The notes under the pieces: model-generated
Seen by the model: the letters and a program-made list of their open reading frames with translations, nothing else
What the model was told of the DNA's origin: nothing
Databases searched by the model: none
Origin: an uncultured Coriobacteriia bacterium
GTDB taxonomy: Bacteria > Actinomycetota > Coriobacteriia > Coriobacteriales > QAMH01
Reading direction: 5' to 3'
Assembly (NCBI GenBank): GCA_902493755.1
Contig: CABURF010000094.1
Coordinates: 1 to 5,428 of the forward strand
DNA length: 5,428 nt
Program-made: the position numbers and the translations under genes
Part shown: piece after piece, positions 1 to 5,428 of the stretch
How positions within the stretch are numbered: the stretch's first letter is position 1
How the letters are laid out: each line of letters starts with the position of its first letter

Positions 1-498
1 ACAGTAGTGCATGCCATTGTAGACACCCCAACAATCGACGTCCATCATGCGCTCGAGATCCTGGCGAGATGCCGTGAGAACCGATCCGTTCACGCAAATG
101 CCGGCATTGTTCACAAGCACGTCGAGATGTCCCTGTTCGTCGAGAATCTTCTCGACGAGTTTCTGCCACGCAACCTCATCGACAACATCCATGGGAAAGA
201 CCACGGCCTCTCCCCCGTCATCCCCGATCTGCGTTTCCACACGCCTTAGCCCGTCTTCCTTGACGTCGGTCATGTAGACCGTTGCGCCTTGCTGAGCGAA
301 CATCTTGGCTTCCATCTCGCCTTGGCCACCGGCGGCACCGGTCACGATGACTACTTGGCCCTCGAACTTTCCAGAGCCCTTTTCGACCCTGGGCCAGCGC
401 TTTGCCTGTTCTTCGCCATAGACCTTCTCCTCGAACTCCACCTGGCCAGGCCCCGAGAGGACGGCCTCATCGAAAAATTCCGCGCGCTTTGACTTCAT
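1..498 (-). CDS. Short-chain dehydrogenase/reductase (SDR), N-terminal part, cut by the window edge
   Basis: NAD(P)-dependent oxidoreductase of the classical SDR superfamily, presumably cytosolic; substrate unknown. The visible 166 codons hold the first half of the Rossmann fold: glycine-rich cofactor loop TGAAGGQG (residues 53-60), an Asp at the end of the second strand (YMTD, D78) that in this family usually means NAD(H) rather than NADP(H), the adenine-contacting MDV (103-105), and the NNAG motif (130-133). The catalytic Ser and YxxxK motifs lie beyond the left edge and cannot be judged. Two oddities: about 44 residues precede the Rossmann fold, where most classical SDRs have fewer than ten; and where the family normally has a catalytic Asn before the conserved Gly, this protein reads DVDCWGVY, so by eye the Asn is Asp155. 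The start at 498 is preceded by GGAG with a 6-base spacer, and no other in-frame ATG comes before residue 62. The gene lies behind a strong terminator in line with the EthD gene. Confidence 0.93.
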   Translation of the reverse strand, partial: MKSKRAEFFDEAVLSGPGQVEFEEKVYGEEQAKRWPRVEKGSGKFEGQVVIVTGAAGGQGEMEAKMFAQQGATVYMTDVKEDGLRRVETQIGDDGGEAVVFPMDVVDEVAWQKLVEKILDEQGHLDVLVNNAGICVNGSVLTASRQDLERMMDVDCWGVYNGMHYC

Positions 499-504
499 GG
501 TTCT

Positions 505-508
505 CTCC
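505..508 (-). promoter_or_regulatory. Ribosome binding site of the SDR gene
   Basis: GGAG on the minus strand, 6 bases before the ATG at 498. It supports the start that includes the long N-terminal extension. It begins only 6 bases after the T run of the upstream terminator, so little or no separate leader exists between them. Confidence 0.75.
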
Positions 509-514
509 ATTCAG

Positions 515-555
515 AAAAAAGTGGCCGCATCGAATCCCGTATCCGATGCGGCCAC
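515..555 (-). terminator. Strong intrinsic terminator between the EthD and SDR genes
   Basis: On the minus strand a perfect 12-bp GC-rich stem (544-555 with 521-532) is followed at once by six T (515-520). The stem can be extended by a G-U, an A-U and a U-A pair (533-535 with 541-543) to 15 bp, leaving a 5-base loop. It starts 9 bases after the EthD stop codon and ends 16 bases before the SDR start codon. This is a textbook rho-independent terminator for a transcript coming from the EthD side. Because the SDR is immediately downstream on the same strand, it should lower SDR expression relative to EthD unless read through or regulated. Confidence 0.92.
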
Positions 556-564
556 ATGAATCGG

Positions 565-1266
565 CTAGTCTTCCAGTTCGACAGGGACTGCTTCGACAAA
601 GTAGGTCGTCACTGTCCCGATGAACTCGGCGGCATGGACGCTTGCGCGCTTCTTGAAGCCCACGCTGCCATAGCATTCATCAAAGGCCTCCATGTCCTCG
701 AACCAGAACTCGACCATGCCCTCGACCGGGAGATCCTTGTAGTGAACTTCTTCGTCACCGATGCAGCGGTCAATCACCAGGTTCTGGTTATAGCCGCAGC
801 ATCCTCCCATCAGCTCCACCAGTATCGAGTGGACGTACCACCACTCGAAGTGGAAGGTCATGGCATCGACGCCCTCGGCGCGGTCGCAGAACGAAACGCG
901 CTTGATGATGTCGCGACCCTTGAGATACTCGGGGACGAGTTTGTCGAATTTCCTGACCGTGATAAGCGCGGGGACAGGCTCCTCCACGATGGGCTCGAGC
1001 ACGTCGCGAAGGGCATCGCCAGCCTGGGTCATGCACTTGGCCATGTCCCCGTAGCTATCGAAGATCATCTCTATGAAACCGTCGATGTCAATTGCGCCGC
1101 GGCCCAGATGCGAACGCTGCTGCTTGTCGGTCACGAAGTTGATCTCGCACTTGCGCAGCAGGGGCATCTTGGCGATTACGTCACGCACCTCCCCCATCAT
1201 CACCGCGCGGAATTCCTCTTCGGAAATTCCTTCCTTGCACTTGAGTAGATTAATCCTGGAAATCAT
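565..1266 (-). CDS. Fused tandem EthD-like (dimeric alpha/beta barrel) protein
   Basis: Small soluble protein of 233 residues made of two EthD-type ferredoxin-like domains, roughly residues 1-105 and 121-228. EthD-fold proteins usually act as homodimers; here the two halves are fused. The second half shows the family hallmark F(x3)W(x3)H (F138, W142, H146), then a GYNQNLVID strand (158-166) and a VEFWFEDMEAF segment (185-195). In the first half the matching positions are F19, M23 and V27, so the Trp and His are lost. Eight cysteines, including a CC pair at 156-157, are many for this fold. Family members are reported in degradation gene clusters and some related barrels act as cyclases, isomerases or mono-oxygenases, but no activity can be assigned here. 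The start at 1266 has GGAG with a 5-base spacer. It follows the OFA transporter by 25 bases with no terminator between, so the two are very likely co-transcribed. The family call is firm; function is unknown. Confidence 0.88.
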   Translation of the reverse strand: MISRINLLKCKEGISEEEFRAVMMGEVRDVIAKMPLLRKCEINFVTDKQQRSHLGRGAIDIDGFIEMIFDSYGDMAKCMTQAGDALRDVLEPIVEEPVPALITVRKFDKLVPEYLKGRDIIKRVSFCDRAEGVDAMTFHFEWWYVHSILVELMGGCCGYNQNLVIDRCIGDEEVHYKDLPVEGMVEFWFEDMEAFDECYGSVGFKKRASVHAAEFIGTVTTYFVEAVPVELED

Positions 1267-1291
1267 GACTGCTCCACTTCTTCGAGGTTGC

Positions 1292-2554
1292 TTAGTTCTC
1301 GGCGTTCTTGGCTTCCATCATGGCAGCATCGCGAGCCTTCATCTTGTTGTAGATCGGCAAACCGATCGCAAGCAGGACGATTGCGATGATGCAAAGGACG
1401 CCCAGAATGGGAAACGCCGTGCTATAGCTGCCCGTTGCGGCAAGCGTATTGGCGGAGAGCATGGGGCCGATGACAGCCGCAAGCGCATAACCCCAGTACA
1501 TGAAGCCGTAGTTCTGGCCCATGTTGGCCGGGCCAAAGGCATCACCGGTAAGCGAGGGCATAATGGCCATGATGCCGCCAAAGCACATGCCCAGAACAAT
1601 CGACTCGATGATGAAGGGCATCGTGGAATCGGTGTTTCCGTAGAGGAACAGGTGAATCACTGCAGTGATGCCAATAACGATGAACAGCGTCTGGAATCGC
1701 CCAATCTTGTCGGAAAGCGTGCCGAAGCCAAAACGTCCGGCGGCATTGGCAACCGCGAAGATGCTGACCATCATAGCGCCCGTAGCGGCATCCATACCCG
1801 CCTGCGTCTGACCGACGAGGGATGCAGTGCCCAGCATGAACACGCCCGTGCATGCGGTGAGCGCGAATACGATGACCATGATCCAGAAGAGCGGGGTCTT
1901 CATCATCTCGGGCGTAGTGTAGCTCCTGCGATTCTTTGCCTCTTCGTCAACGGGAGGATTCCATCCTTCGGGCTGGTAATCCGCAGGCGGAAGGACGTAG
2001 CAGAGCCAGGAGAAGATGAGGAACATCACGATGCTGAACGCGCCCACGACCATGAACGAGGGCATGGGGCCGATTGCCTGCACGATCATGTTTCCGACCG
2101 GAGCCGTCCACAGCGGCCACAGGGCCATCGTGGCGAGCGAGATACCGTTGACGAGACCCTTCTTATCCGGGAACCAGCGTGTGGTCAAGGCCAGCGACGT
2201 ATTGTAGATAATGCCATCGGCAAAGCCGACGATGATGCCAAAGGTGATGAGCAACATGACAGGATTCGTGGAAAAGCCCGTGAGAATCCAGCCAATTCCA
2301 AAGACGATACCACTGACGAGCATGATCTTGTGAGCCGCGAACTTACGTTGGAACCATCCACCAACGGGACCGCCCGCAAAGCCAATGACAACGATGGCGA
2401 GCGTGTAGGCAAGCGCCACGATTTGCGGTGACCAGCCAAACTCGGCCATCATGGGTTTCTGAAAAATGCTGTAGCAATTCAATGATGCGGTAATCGCTCC
2501 GCACATTGCCGCGCCGACGAGAACTACCCAGCGCGATTTAGGCTTCATTGCCAT
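1292..2554 (-). CDS. MFS transporter, oxalate/formate antiporter (OFA) type
   Basis: Inner-membrane secondary transporter of 420 residues with about 12 hydrophobic segments, the usual length for the OFA family. Family marks: RWFPDKKG after the fourth helix (residues 126-133), YQPEGW in the central loop (193-198), GRFGFGTLSDKIGR (273-286, TM8 plus the loop 8-9 motif), and NYG before TM11 (348-350). By eye Arg274 matches the substrate-binding Arg of oxalate transporter OxlT (Arg272), but the position of the OxlT TM11 lysine (Lys355) is Tyr356 here, so oxalate is not a safe substrate call; a monocarboxylate or another organic anion is as likely. An upstream in-frame ATG at 2617 exists, but the ATG at 2554 has GGAGG with a 5-base spacer and begins just before the first charged/hydrophobic transition, so it is preferred. 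First gene of an operon with the EthD gene; the likely control region is at 2555-2865. Confidence 0.93.
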   Translation of the reverse strand: MAMKPKSRWVVLVGAAMCGAITASLNCYSIFQKPMMAEFGWSPQIVALAYTLAIVVIGFAGGPVGGWFQRKFAAHKIMLVSGIVFGIGWILTGFSTNPVMLLITFGIIVGFADGIIYNTSLALTTRWFPDKKGLVNGISLATMALWPLWTAPVGNMIVQAIGPMPSFMVVGAFSIVMFLIFSWLCYVLPPADYQPEGWNPPVDEEAKNRRSYTTPEMMKTPLFWIMVIVFALTACTGVFMLGTASLVGQTQAGMDAATGAMMVSIFAVANAAGRFGFGTLSDKIGRFQTLFIVIGITAVIHLFLYGNTDSTMPFIIESIVLGMCFGGIMAIMPSLTGDAFGPANMGQNYGFMYWGYALAAVIGPMLSANTLAATGSYSTAFPILGVLCIIAIVLLAIGLPIYNKMKARDAAMMEAKNAEN

Positions 2555-2559
2555 GTGTT

Positions 2560-2564
2560 CCTCC
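2560..2564 (-). promoter_or_regulatory. Ribosome binding site that fixes the OFA transporter start
   Basis: GGAGG on the minus strand, 5 bases before the ATG at 2554. It argues against the longer reading from 2617, whose extra 21 residues (rich in polar and charged residues) are not typical of an MFS N-terminus. Confidence 0.85.
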
Positions 2565-2594
2565 AATATAGCTTCCGAAAGATTACGTGCATGT

Positions 2595-2611
2595 GAAAGG
2601 CATTGCCTTTC
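2595..2611. promoter_or_regulatory. 17-bp perfect inverted repeat, operator or leader hairpin candidate
   Basis: GAAAGGCA and TGCCTTTC, 8-base perfect arms around one central base (2603), 41-57 bases upstream of the OFA start codon. If transcription starts near 2650 it lies inside the mRNA leader about 40-55 bases after the start, a position where a dimeric repressor could block transcription. The single-base centre makes it a poor RNA hairpin, so a DNA-binding site is the better reading. No binding protein can be named. Confidence 0.45.
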
Positions 2612-2656
2612 CCCCAAACCGAGACCCTCCTCCTTTCGTTTCGACGTGCAAACTGT

Positions 2657-2685
2657 TCTATACGCACATGATTCCGATGTTGCGA
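2657..2685 (-). promoter_or_regulatory. Weak promoter candidate for the OFA-EthD operon
   Basis: On the minus strand TATAGA (2657-2662) resembles a -10 box, with a 17-base spacer to a poor -35 (TCGCAA at 2680-2685, three of six matches to TTGACA). A better -35-like TTGACT at 2704-2709 has no matching -10 at normal distance. A poor -35 with repeats overlapping and upstream of it would suit an activator-dependent promoter, but this is inference. Confidence 0.25.
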
Positions 2686-2700
2686 TGTGTGCTGATGTGT
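2676..2700 (-). repeat. Cluster of three ACATC direct repeats
   Basis: Read on the minus strand, ACACATC occurs at 2694-2700 and 2684-2690 and the shorter ACATC at 2676-2680, at steps of 10 and 8 bases, about one helical turn. The cluster overlaps and lies just upstream of the -35 position of the promoter candidate. Short and low in complexity, so chance is possible. Confidence 0.35.
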
Positions 2701-2729
2701 CGGAGTCAATTGATGCCGAAACTGGACTA

Positions 2730-2759
2730 GATCCTTACCGCTGTGTTGCGATCCTTGCC
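2730..2759 (-). repeat. Pair of 10-base direct repeats, 20 bases apart
   Basis: On the minus strand GGCAAGGATC (2750-2759) and GGTAAGGATC (2730-2739) match at 9 of 10 positions and are separated by exactly 10 bases, so they sit about two helical turns apart on the same DNA face. They are some 80-110 bases upstream of the inferred transcription start, a position usual for a transcription activator. No known regulator consensus is recognised. Confidence 0.45.
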
Positions 2760-2865
2760 AAGAAGCCAGAGAAATCAACAAGAAAGATGACTCCATCCGT
2801 TTTGAAGACATCCCTTCTCACAAAATGCATGCTATGAGGGTTTCAGGATGACCTCAAGAACGCAC

Positions 2866-2904
2866 TTAAAAGTAAGAAGCTGCCGTATACGTAAGTACGA
2901 CAGC
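2866..2904 (-). terminator. Terminator of the IT-type permease gene
   Basis: On the minus strand a 9-bp stem (2896-2904 with 2879-2887, one G-U pair) with an 8-base loop is followed by the T-rich run TTCTTACTTTT. It begins 9 bases after the stop codon of the permease gene. The T run is interrupted, so termination may be incomplete, but position and shape fit a rho-independent terminator. Confidence 0.7.
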
Positions 2905-2913
2905 CAGGTTTGG

Positions 2914-4311
2914 CTACAGGAAACCAAGTCCTCTCATGAGCATGACGCTGGCGATAAGGAGGATTGCGGTGATGACCGCATAGAGTCCATTCCACTTGAG
3001 ACTCGCCTCCACGGGAGATGCCTGCACCATATCCGCAACGGCGATGACATTCGCCGAAGCGGGACAAATCGTATTGCCCAACGCCCAGCTCATCGACAGG
3101 ACAAGCGCAAGGTATGCGGCCGATATTCCGCACAGCGCGGGATCAATGGCACCTCCTATGACGGCCGTTGCCACGATGGGATGAATCCCCGCCGCACAGG
3201 TAAGCAGAACGATGATGACGATGGCTGTCGTCAGAAGCAGCACGCTTTGACCGGTGGTGAGCACGAGGGCTTGCGCGATGACATCGCCGATACCCGAATA
3301 GCCGATGCTTTGTGCAAGCATGCCGGCTCCCGCAAAGAGGACAATCTGGTTCTTGGCGCCGGGAAGCTTCTTCTCGAAATACGCATTCTTGAGTTCCCTG
3401 CGATACAGGGAAAACCGCCTGATGACGAGCATCCAAACAAAGGGCCATACCAATGACGCCATGGCGACGACGATGATGGCCGAAAGGCCAAACAGCTGGG
3501 AGACTAGGGCGATGAAGACTATGAGGAGCACGGAGAAGACGGCAAGCTCCACCACCTTCGCCTTGTCGATGCTTCCGGAGGCATCCTTGGATGCACTCGC
3601 GCCATCGTTCATCGCGGGAGCCTTCCCACCCACCTTGTGCGAGAACACCGTCATCAAAATGCCGACACCCTCTGCAACAAGAGCGCAGACGATTGCACAG
3701 GGAGCAAAGCTCACCCATTCTGCGCTTGTCACCGAAACGACCAGGGCGATGGTTGCCGACGTGGGTGCCCATATCATGCACGTGACGAACCCGCGCGCAA
3801 GAGCCGTCCCCAGGAGCCTCCTGTTGGCCCCTAAACGACTTTCACGCGATATCTCGAACGTGAGCGGCACAGCCGCAATACTGATGAGCGCTCCGACTAT
3901 GGCCGCCATACCACTTACGAGCGAATAGTACCTCCCCTCGGAATTGGCATGCCGCGTGAACAGGCTCCTCAGCGAATCGTTGTAGCCCCCATGTTGGACA
4001 GGTATGCCGATGAGCGGAATCAGAATGAACATGACGATAAGGTCGGCGTTCTTGCGAAGCGCACGCACCCACTCCTCGACCGGCGCCTGGGCATAAAGCA
4101 ACAACCCGACGCTTATCGCGATGAGGATAATGCCAATGAGCCGCGACGACCCCGTCGAGACGAAAATGCTCATCACGAGGACCACCACCATGAGGGCGAT
4201 GTTCACATCATCGAGTAGCGGAGCGTGCAGAAAGACGTTGATGATGTAACACACGGCGAAGCACAAGGTGACGACGCTGCGCGTGGTACGTATGGCAACG
4301 GACTCTTTCAT
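2914..4311 (-). CDS. Multi-spanning permease, probably ion transporter (IT) superfamily, substrate unknown
   Basis: Integral membrane protein of 465 residues with roughly 11-13 hydrophobic segments, the range of anion/dicarboxylate permeases of the IT superfamily. Two halves are joined by a polar, Ala/Ser/Lys/Asp-rich cytosolic loop at about 224-255. Each half has a matching Pro/Ser/Thr-rich break in a helix: WAPTSATIALVVSVTS (181-196) and WALGNTICPASANVIAVA (409-426), as expected for the inverted-repeat transport domains of this superfamily; AGIHPIV (374-380) is a further conserved-looking turn. The family call rests on architecture and these motifs and is not certain; a C4-dicarboxylate or other carboxylate carrier, or a Na+/H+ antiporter-like protein, are alternatives. 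The start at 4311 has GGGAG with an 8-base spacer and yields a short basic N-terminus before the first helix. It lies 104 bases downstream of the MHS gene with a hairpin between, and ends at its own terminator, so it is probably separate from the OFA operon. Confidence 0.85.
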   Translation of the reverse strand: MKESVAIRTTRSVVTLCFAVCYIINVFLHAPLLDDVNIALMVVVLVMSIFVSTGSSRLIGIILIAISVGLLLYAQAPVEEWVRALRKNADLIVMFILIPLIGIPVQHGGYNDSLRSLFTRHANSEGRYYSLVSGMAAIVGALISIAAVPLTFEISRESRLGANRRLLGTALARGFVTCMIWAPTSATIALVVSVTSAEWVSFAPCAIVCALVAEGVGILMTVFSHKVGGKAPAMNDGASASKDASGSIDKAKVVELAVFSVLLIVFIALVSQLFGLSAIIVVAMASLVWPFVWMLVIRRFSLYRRELKNAYFEKKLPGAKNQIVLFAGAGMLAQSIGYSGIGDVIAQALVLTTGQSVLLLTTAIVIIVLLTCAAGIHPIVATAVIGGAIDPALCGISAAYLALVLSMSWALGNTICPASANVIAVADMVQASPVEASLKWNGLYAVITAILLIASVMLMRGLGFL

Positions 4312-4345
4312 CGGGTCATCTCCCTTTGAAAAGGCAAACGAGAAC

Positions 4346-4384
4346 CATATGGGCGCAGGAGGACGTTCCCCCTGCGCCCATATG
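4346..4384 (-). terminator. Perfect 14-bp hairpin between the MHS and IT permease genes
   Basis: The arms 4346-4359 and 4371-4384 are perfectly complementary and GC-rich, with an 11-base loop that can add two G-C pairs past one mismatch. It starts 31 bases after the MHS stop codon. On the minus strand the following bases are GTTCTCGTTTGCCTTTTC, rich in T but without a clean T run, so it may be a weak terminator, an mRNA 3'-end stabiliser or a processing site. It ends 34 bases before the permease start codon. Confidence 0.6.
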
Positions 4385-4415
4385 ACGGCGCGAGACGAAA
4401 TGATCTATGACAGAA

Positions 4416-5428
4416 CTAGCTATTAACCGGCGTACCGTCCTTGCGGTAGAAGCGCTTCATGAGGAAAATCGCGACGAGAATCGAAACGACGTCAGCGGCG
4501 ATGATGAAGAAGGCAAGGGAGATAGCATTTCCCGTCCCCGCAATAATCGCCGTCGCAATGGCCGGGGCCATGCCGCCAAAAACCGCGGCCGCAAGGTTGT
4601 AGGCAAGGCCGACACCACTGTTGCGCGTCTCGGTGGGATACACCTCGGATGCTGCCGTCGCCACTGCCACCGCATTGAGCGACTGGAAAGGCAACAGGCA
4701 CGCCAGAGCGCAAATCATAATCATCACAGCATGCCCGTTGATAACGGCCCAGAAGACCGGGTAGGCGAGCACGATGAATCCAAGACAGGCGATAATGACG
4801 GACTTCCTGCGTCCAAACTTATCCGCAAACATGCCCGCAAACGGACAGAGGACCAAGTACACGGCAACGACGGCTGTATTGACGATGAAGCCCTCAAGCA
4901 TAGTCCCACCGACGAACTCCTTGATATAGGTGGGCAGATAGGTCACCAACAGATAGTAGGAGACGCTGGTGCCGGCAAGGAGGCCGATGTTGGTGATCAT
5001 GGCGACCCAATGCTTCTTGAAAAGAACCTTGACGGGCGTGTGGTCTTCCTCTGCGACCTTCTTCTGCTCCTTCATCTTCTCGAACTCGGGAGGTTCGGGT
5101 ACGCTCTTGCGCAGATAGACGCCATAAACGGCGACAACAATGCCAATAAGGAACGGGATGCGCCAACCCCAGGCATAGAGATCGGGCTGGGACAGGGCCG
5201 ACGTGCAAATCAAGCCAGTGATGGAACCGATAAGCATGCCAACGCCTACACTGAACGGCTGCCAGCTGACGAGGAAGGAGGTGTTCTTGCCGTTGTTGAA
5301 CTCTGAAATGAACGTGAGGGCGGATCCGAACTCGCCACCAGTCGCCAGACCCTGCAGCAAACGCAAAACCGTAAGCAGGATGGGTGCCATGATGCCAATC
5401 TGCTCATAGGTCGGCAGACACCCCATGA
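4416..5428 (-). CDS. MFS transporter of the metabolite:H+ symporter (MHS) family, cut at its N-terminus by the window edge
   Basis: Inner-membrane proton-coupled symporter, family of ProP, KgtP and ShiA. The window holds the last 337 codons; about 90-110 residues (the first three helices) lie beyond the right edge, since the visible part opens in the loop before TM4. An ATG at 5424-5426 is internal to the protein and not the start. Counting from that Met: RLLQGLATGGEFGSA (22-36), WGWRIPFLIG (86-95), a charged central loop with PEPPEFEKMKEQKK (110-123), the loop 8-9 motif ADKFGRRK (201-208) and EVYPTETRNSGVGLAYN (261-277). All are MHS marks. Substrates in the family range from betaine/proline to 2-oxoglutarate, citrate, shikimate and aromatic acids, and sequence alone does not choose between them. 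The gene is intact to its stop codon and is followed by a hairpin at 4346-4384. Confidence 0.94.
   Translation of the reverse strand, partial: MGCLPTYEQIGIMAPILLTVLRLLQGLATGGEFGSALTFISEFNNGKNTSFLVSWQPFSVGVGMLIGSITGLICTSALSQPDLYAWGWRIPFLIGIVVAVYGVYLRKSVPEPPEFEKMKEQKKVAEEDHTPVKVLFKKHWVAMITNIGLLAGTSVSYYLLVTYLPTYIKEFVGGTMLEGFIVNTAVVAVYLVLCPFAGMFADKFGRRKSVIIACLGFIVLAYPVFWAVINGHAVMIMICALACLLPFQSLNAVAVATAASEVYPTETRNSGVGLAYNLAAAVFGGMAPAIATAIIAGTGNAISLAFFIIAADVVSILVAIFLMKRFYRKDGTPVNS

Larger units (their letters stand above)
2555..2865 (-). other. Non-coding control region upstream of the OFA-EthD operon
   Basis: About 310 bases between the terminator of the upstream permease and the OFA start codon. 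It is lower in G+C than its surroundings by eye. Small open frames cross it on both strands, but none has a convincing ribosome binding site, hydrophobic pattern or recognisable motif. It contains, in transcription order, a pair of 10-base direct repeats (2730-2759), a cluster of ACATC repeats (2676-2700), a weak -10 candidate (2657-2662) and a 17-bp palindrome (2595-2611). The length and the ordered repeats suggest a regulated promoter. Confidence 0.6.

Noticed and set aside
556..1248. Open frame of 230 codons on the plus strand, antisense to the EthD gene
   Set aside because: No ribosome binding site and no known motif; the minus-strand frame has clear EthD features and a good start.
1073..2431. 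Long open frame of 452 codons on the plus strand, antisense to the OFA transporter
   Set aside because: Its product is rich in Asp, His, Arg and Gly with no fold-like pattern, it has no ribosome binding site, and it mirrors a clear MFS gene. It arises from the codon bias of the real gene.
2566..2571. TATATT on the minus strand as a -10 box
   Set aside because: It sits immediately before the ribosome binding site, leaving no room for a transcript start that includes it, and no -35 is found at the right distance.
2555..2617. Longer N-terminus for the OFA transporter from the ATG at 2617
   Set aside because: The ATG at 2554 has an ideal GGAGG site, and the extra residues are polar and atypical of an MFS N-terminus; the palindrome also lies in this stretch.
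2545..2811. Small minus-strand open frame of 88 codons in the long gap
   Set aside because: It overlaps the OFA start codon region, its purine-rich stretch directly abuts the ATG, and the product is a polar, His/Arg-rich string with no recognisable pattern.
2553..2837. Small plus-strand open frame of 94 codons in the long gap
   Set aside because: No ribosome binding site, and it would run against the gene direction through the inferred promoter; composition is not protein-like.
4407..5306. Open frame of 299 codons on the plus strand, antisense to the MHS gene
   Set aside because: Low-complexity charged product and full overlap with a well-supported transporter.

Overview
The window carries five genes, all on the minus strand, so it reads from right to left. 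In transcription order they are: (1) the C-terminal two-thirds or more of a metabolite:H+ symporter (MHS) family MFS transporter, cut by the right edge; (2) a 465-residue multi-spanning permease that looks like a member of the ion transporter (IT) superfamily; (3) a 420-residue MFS transporter of the oxalate/formate antiporter (OFA) type; (4) a 233-residue protein made of two fused EthD-like (dimeric alpha/beta barrel) domains; and (5) the N-terminal part of a classical short-chain dehydrogenase/reductase (SDR), cut by the left edge. There is no RNA gene, CRISPR array, insertion sequence or phage gene.

Layout: 4416-5428 MHS transporter; 4312-4415 gap with a 14-bp perfect hairpin; 2914-4311 IT-type permease, followed by a hairpin with a T-rich tail at 2866-2904; 2555-2865, the only long non-coding stretch, with a weak promoter candidate, direct repeats and a 17-bp palindrome; 1292-2554 OFA transporter; 25-bp gap; 565-1266 EthD protein; 499-564 gap filled by a strong intrinsic terminator; 1-498 SDR. 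The OFA and EthD genes are almost certainly one operon. The SDR lies in line with them but behind the terminator, with no room for its own promoter between the terminator and its ribosome binding site.

Organism: moderately high G+C, strong GGAG-type ribosome binding sites, OFA-type transporters and small redox enzymes placed next to each other, and cysteine-rich soluble protein sequence would fit an anaerobic gut actinobacterium of the Coriobacteriia/Eggerthellaceae type. This is a guess from style, not a proof; no marker gene is present.

How the genes may work together: an importer or exchanger (OFA), a small EthD-fold protein and an NAD(P)-dependent SDR form a plausible unit for taking up and transforming an organic acid, aromatic compound or steroid-like compound. 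The two further transporters upstream belong to unrelated families and may serve the same or neighbouring substrates. No substrate can be read from the sequence. The most notable points are the intercistronic terminator before the SDR, the unusual N-terminal extension and Asn-to-Asp change in the SDR, the asymmetric fused EthD protein, and the ordered repeats upstream of the OFA operon.
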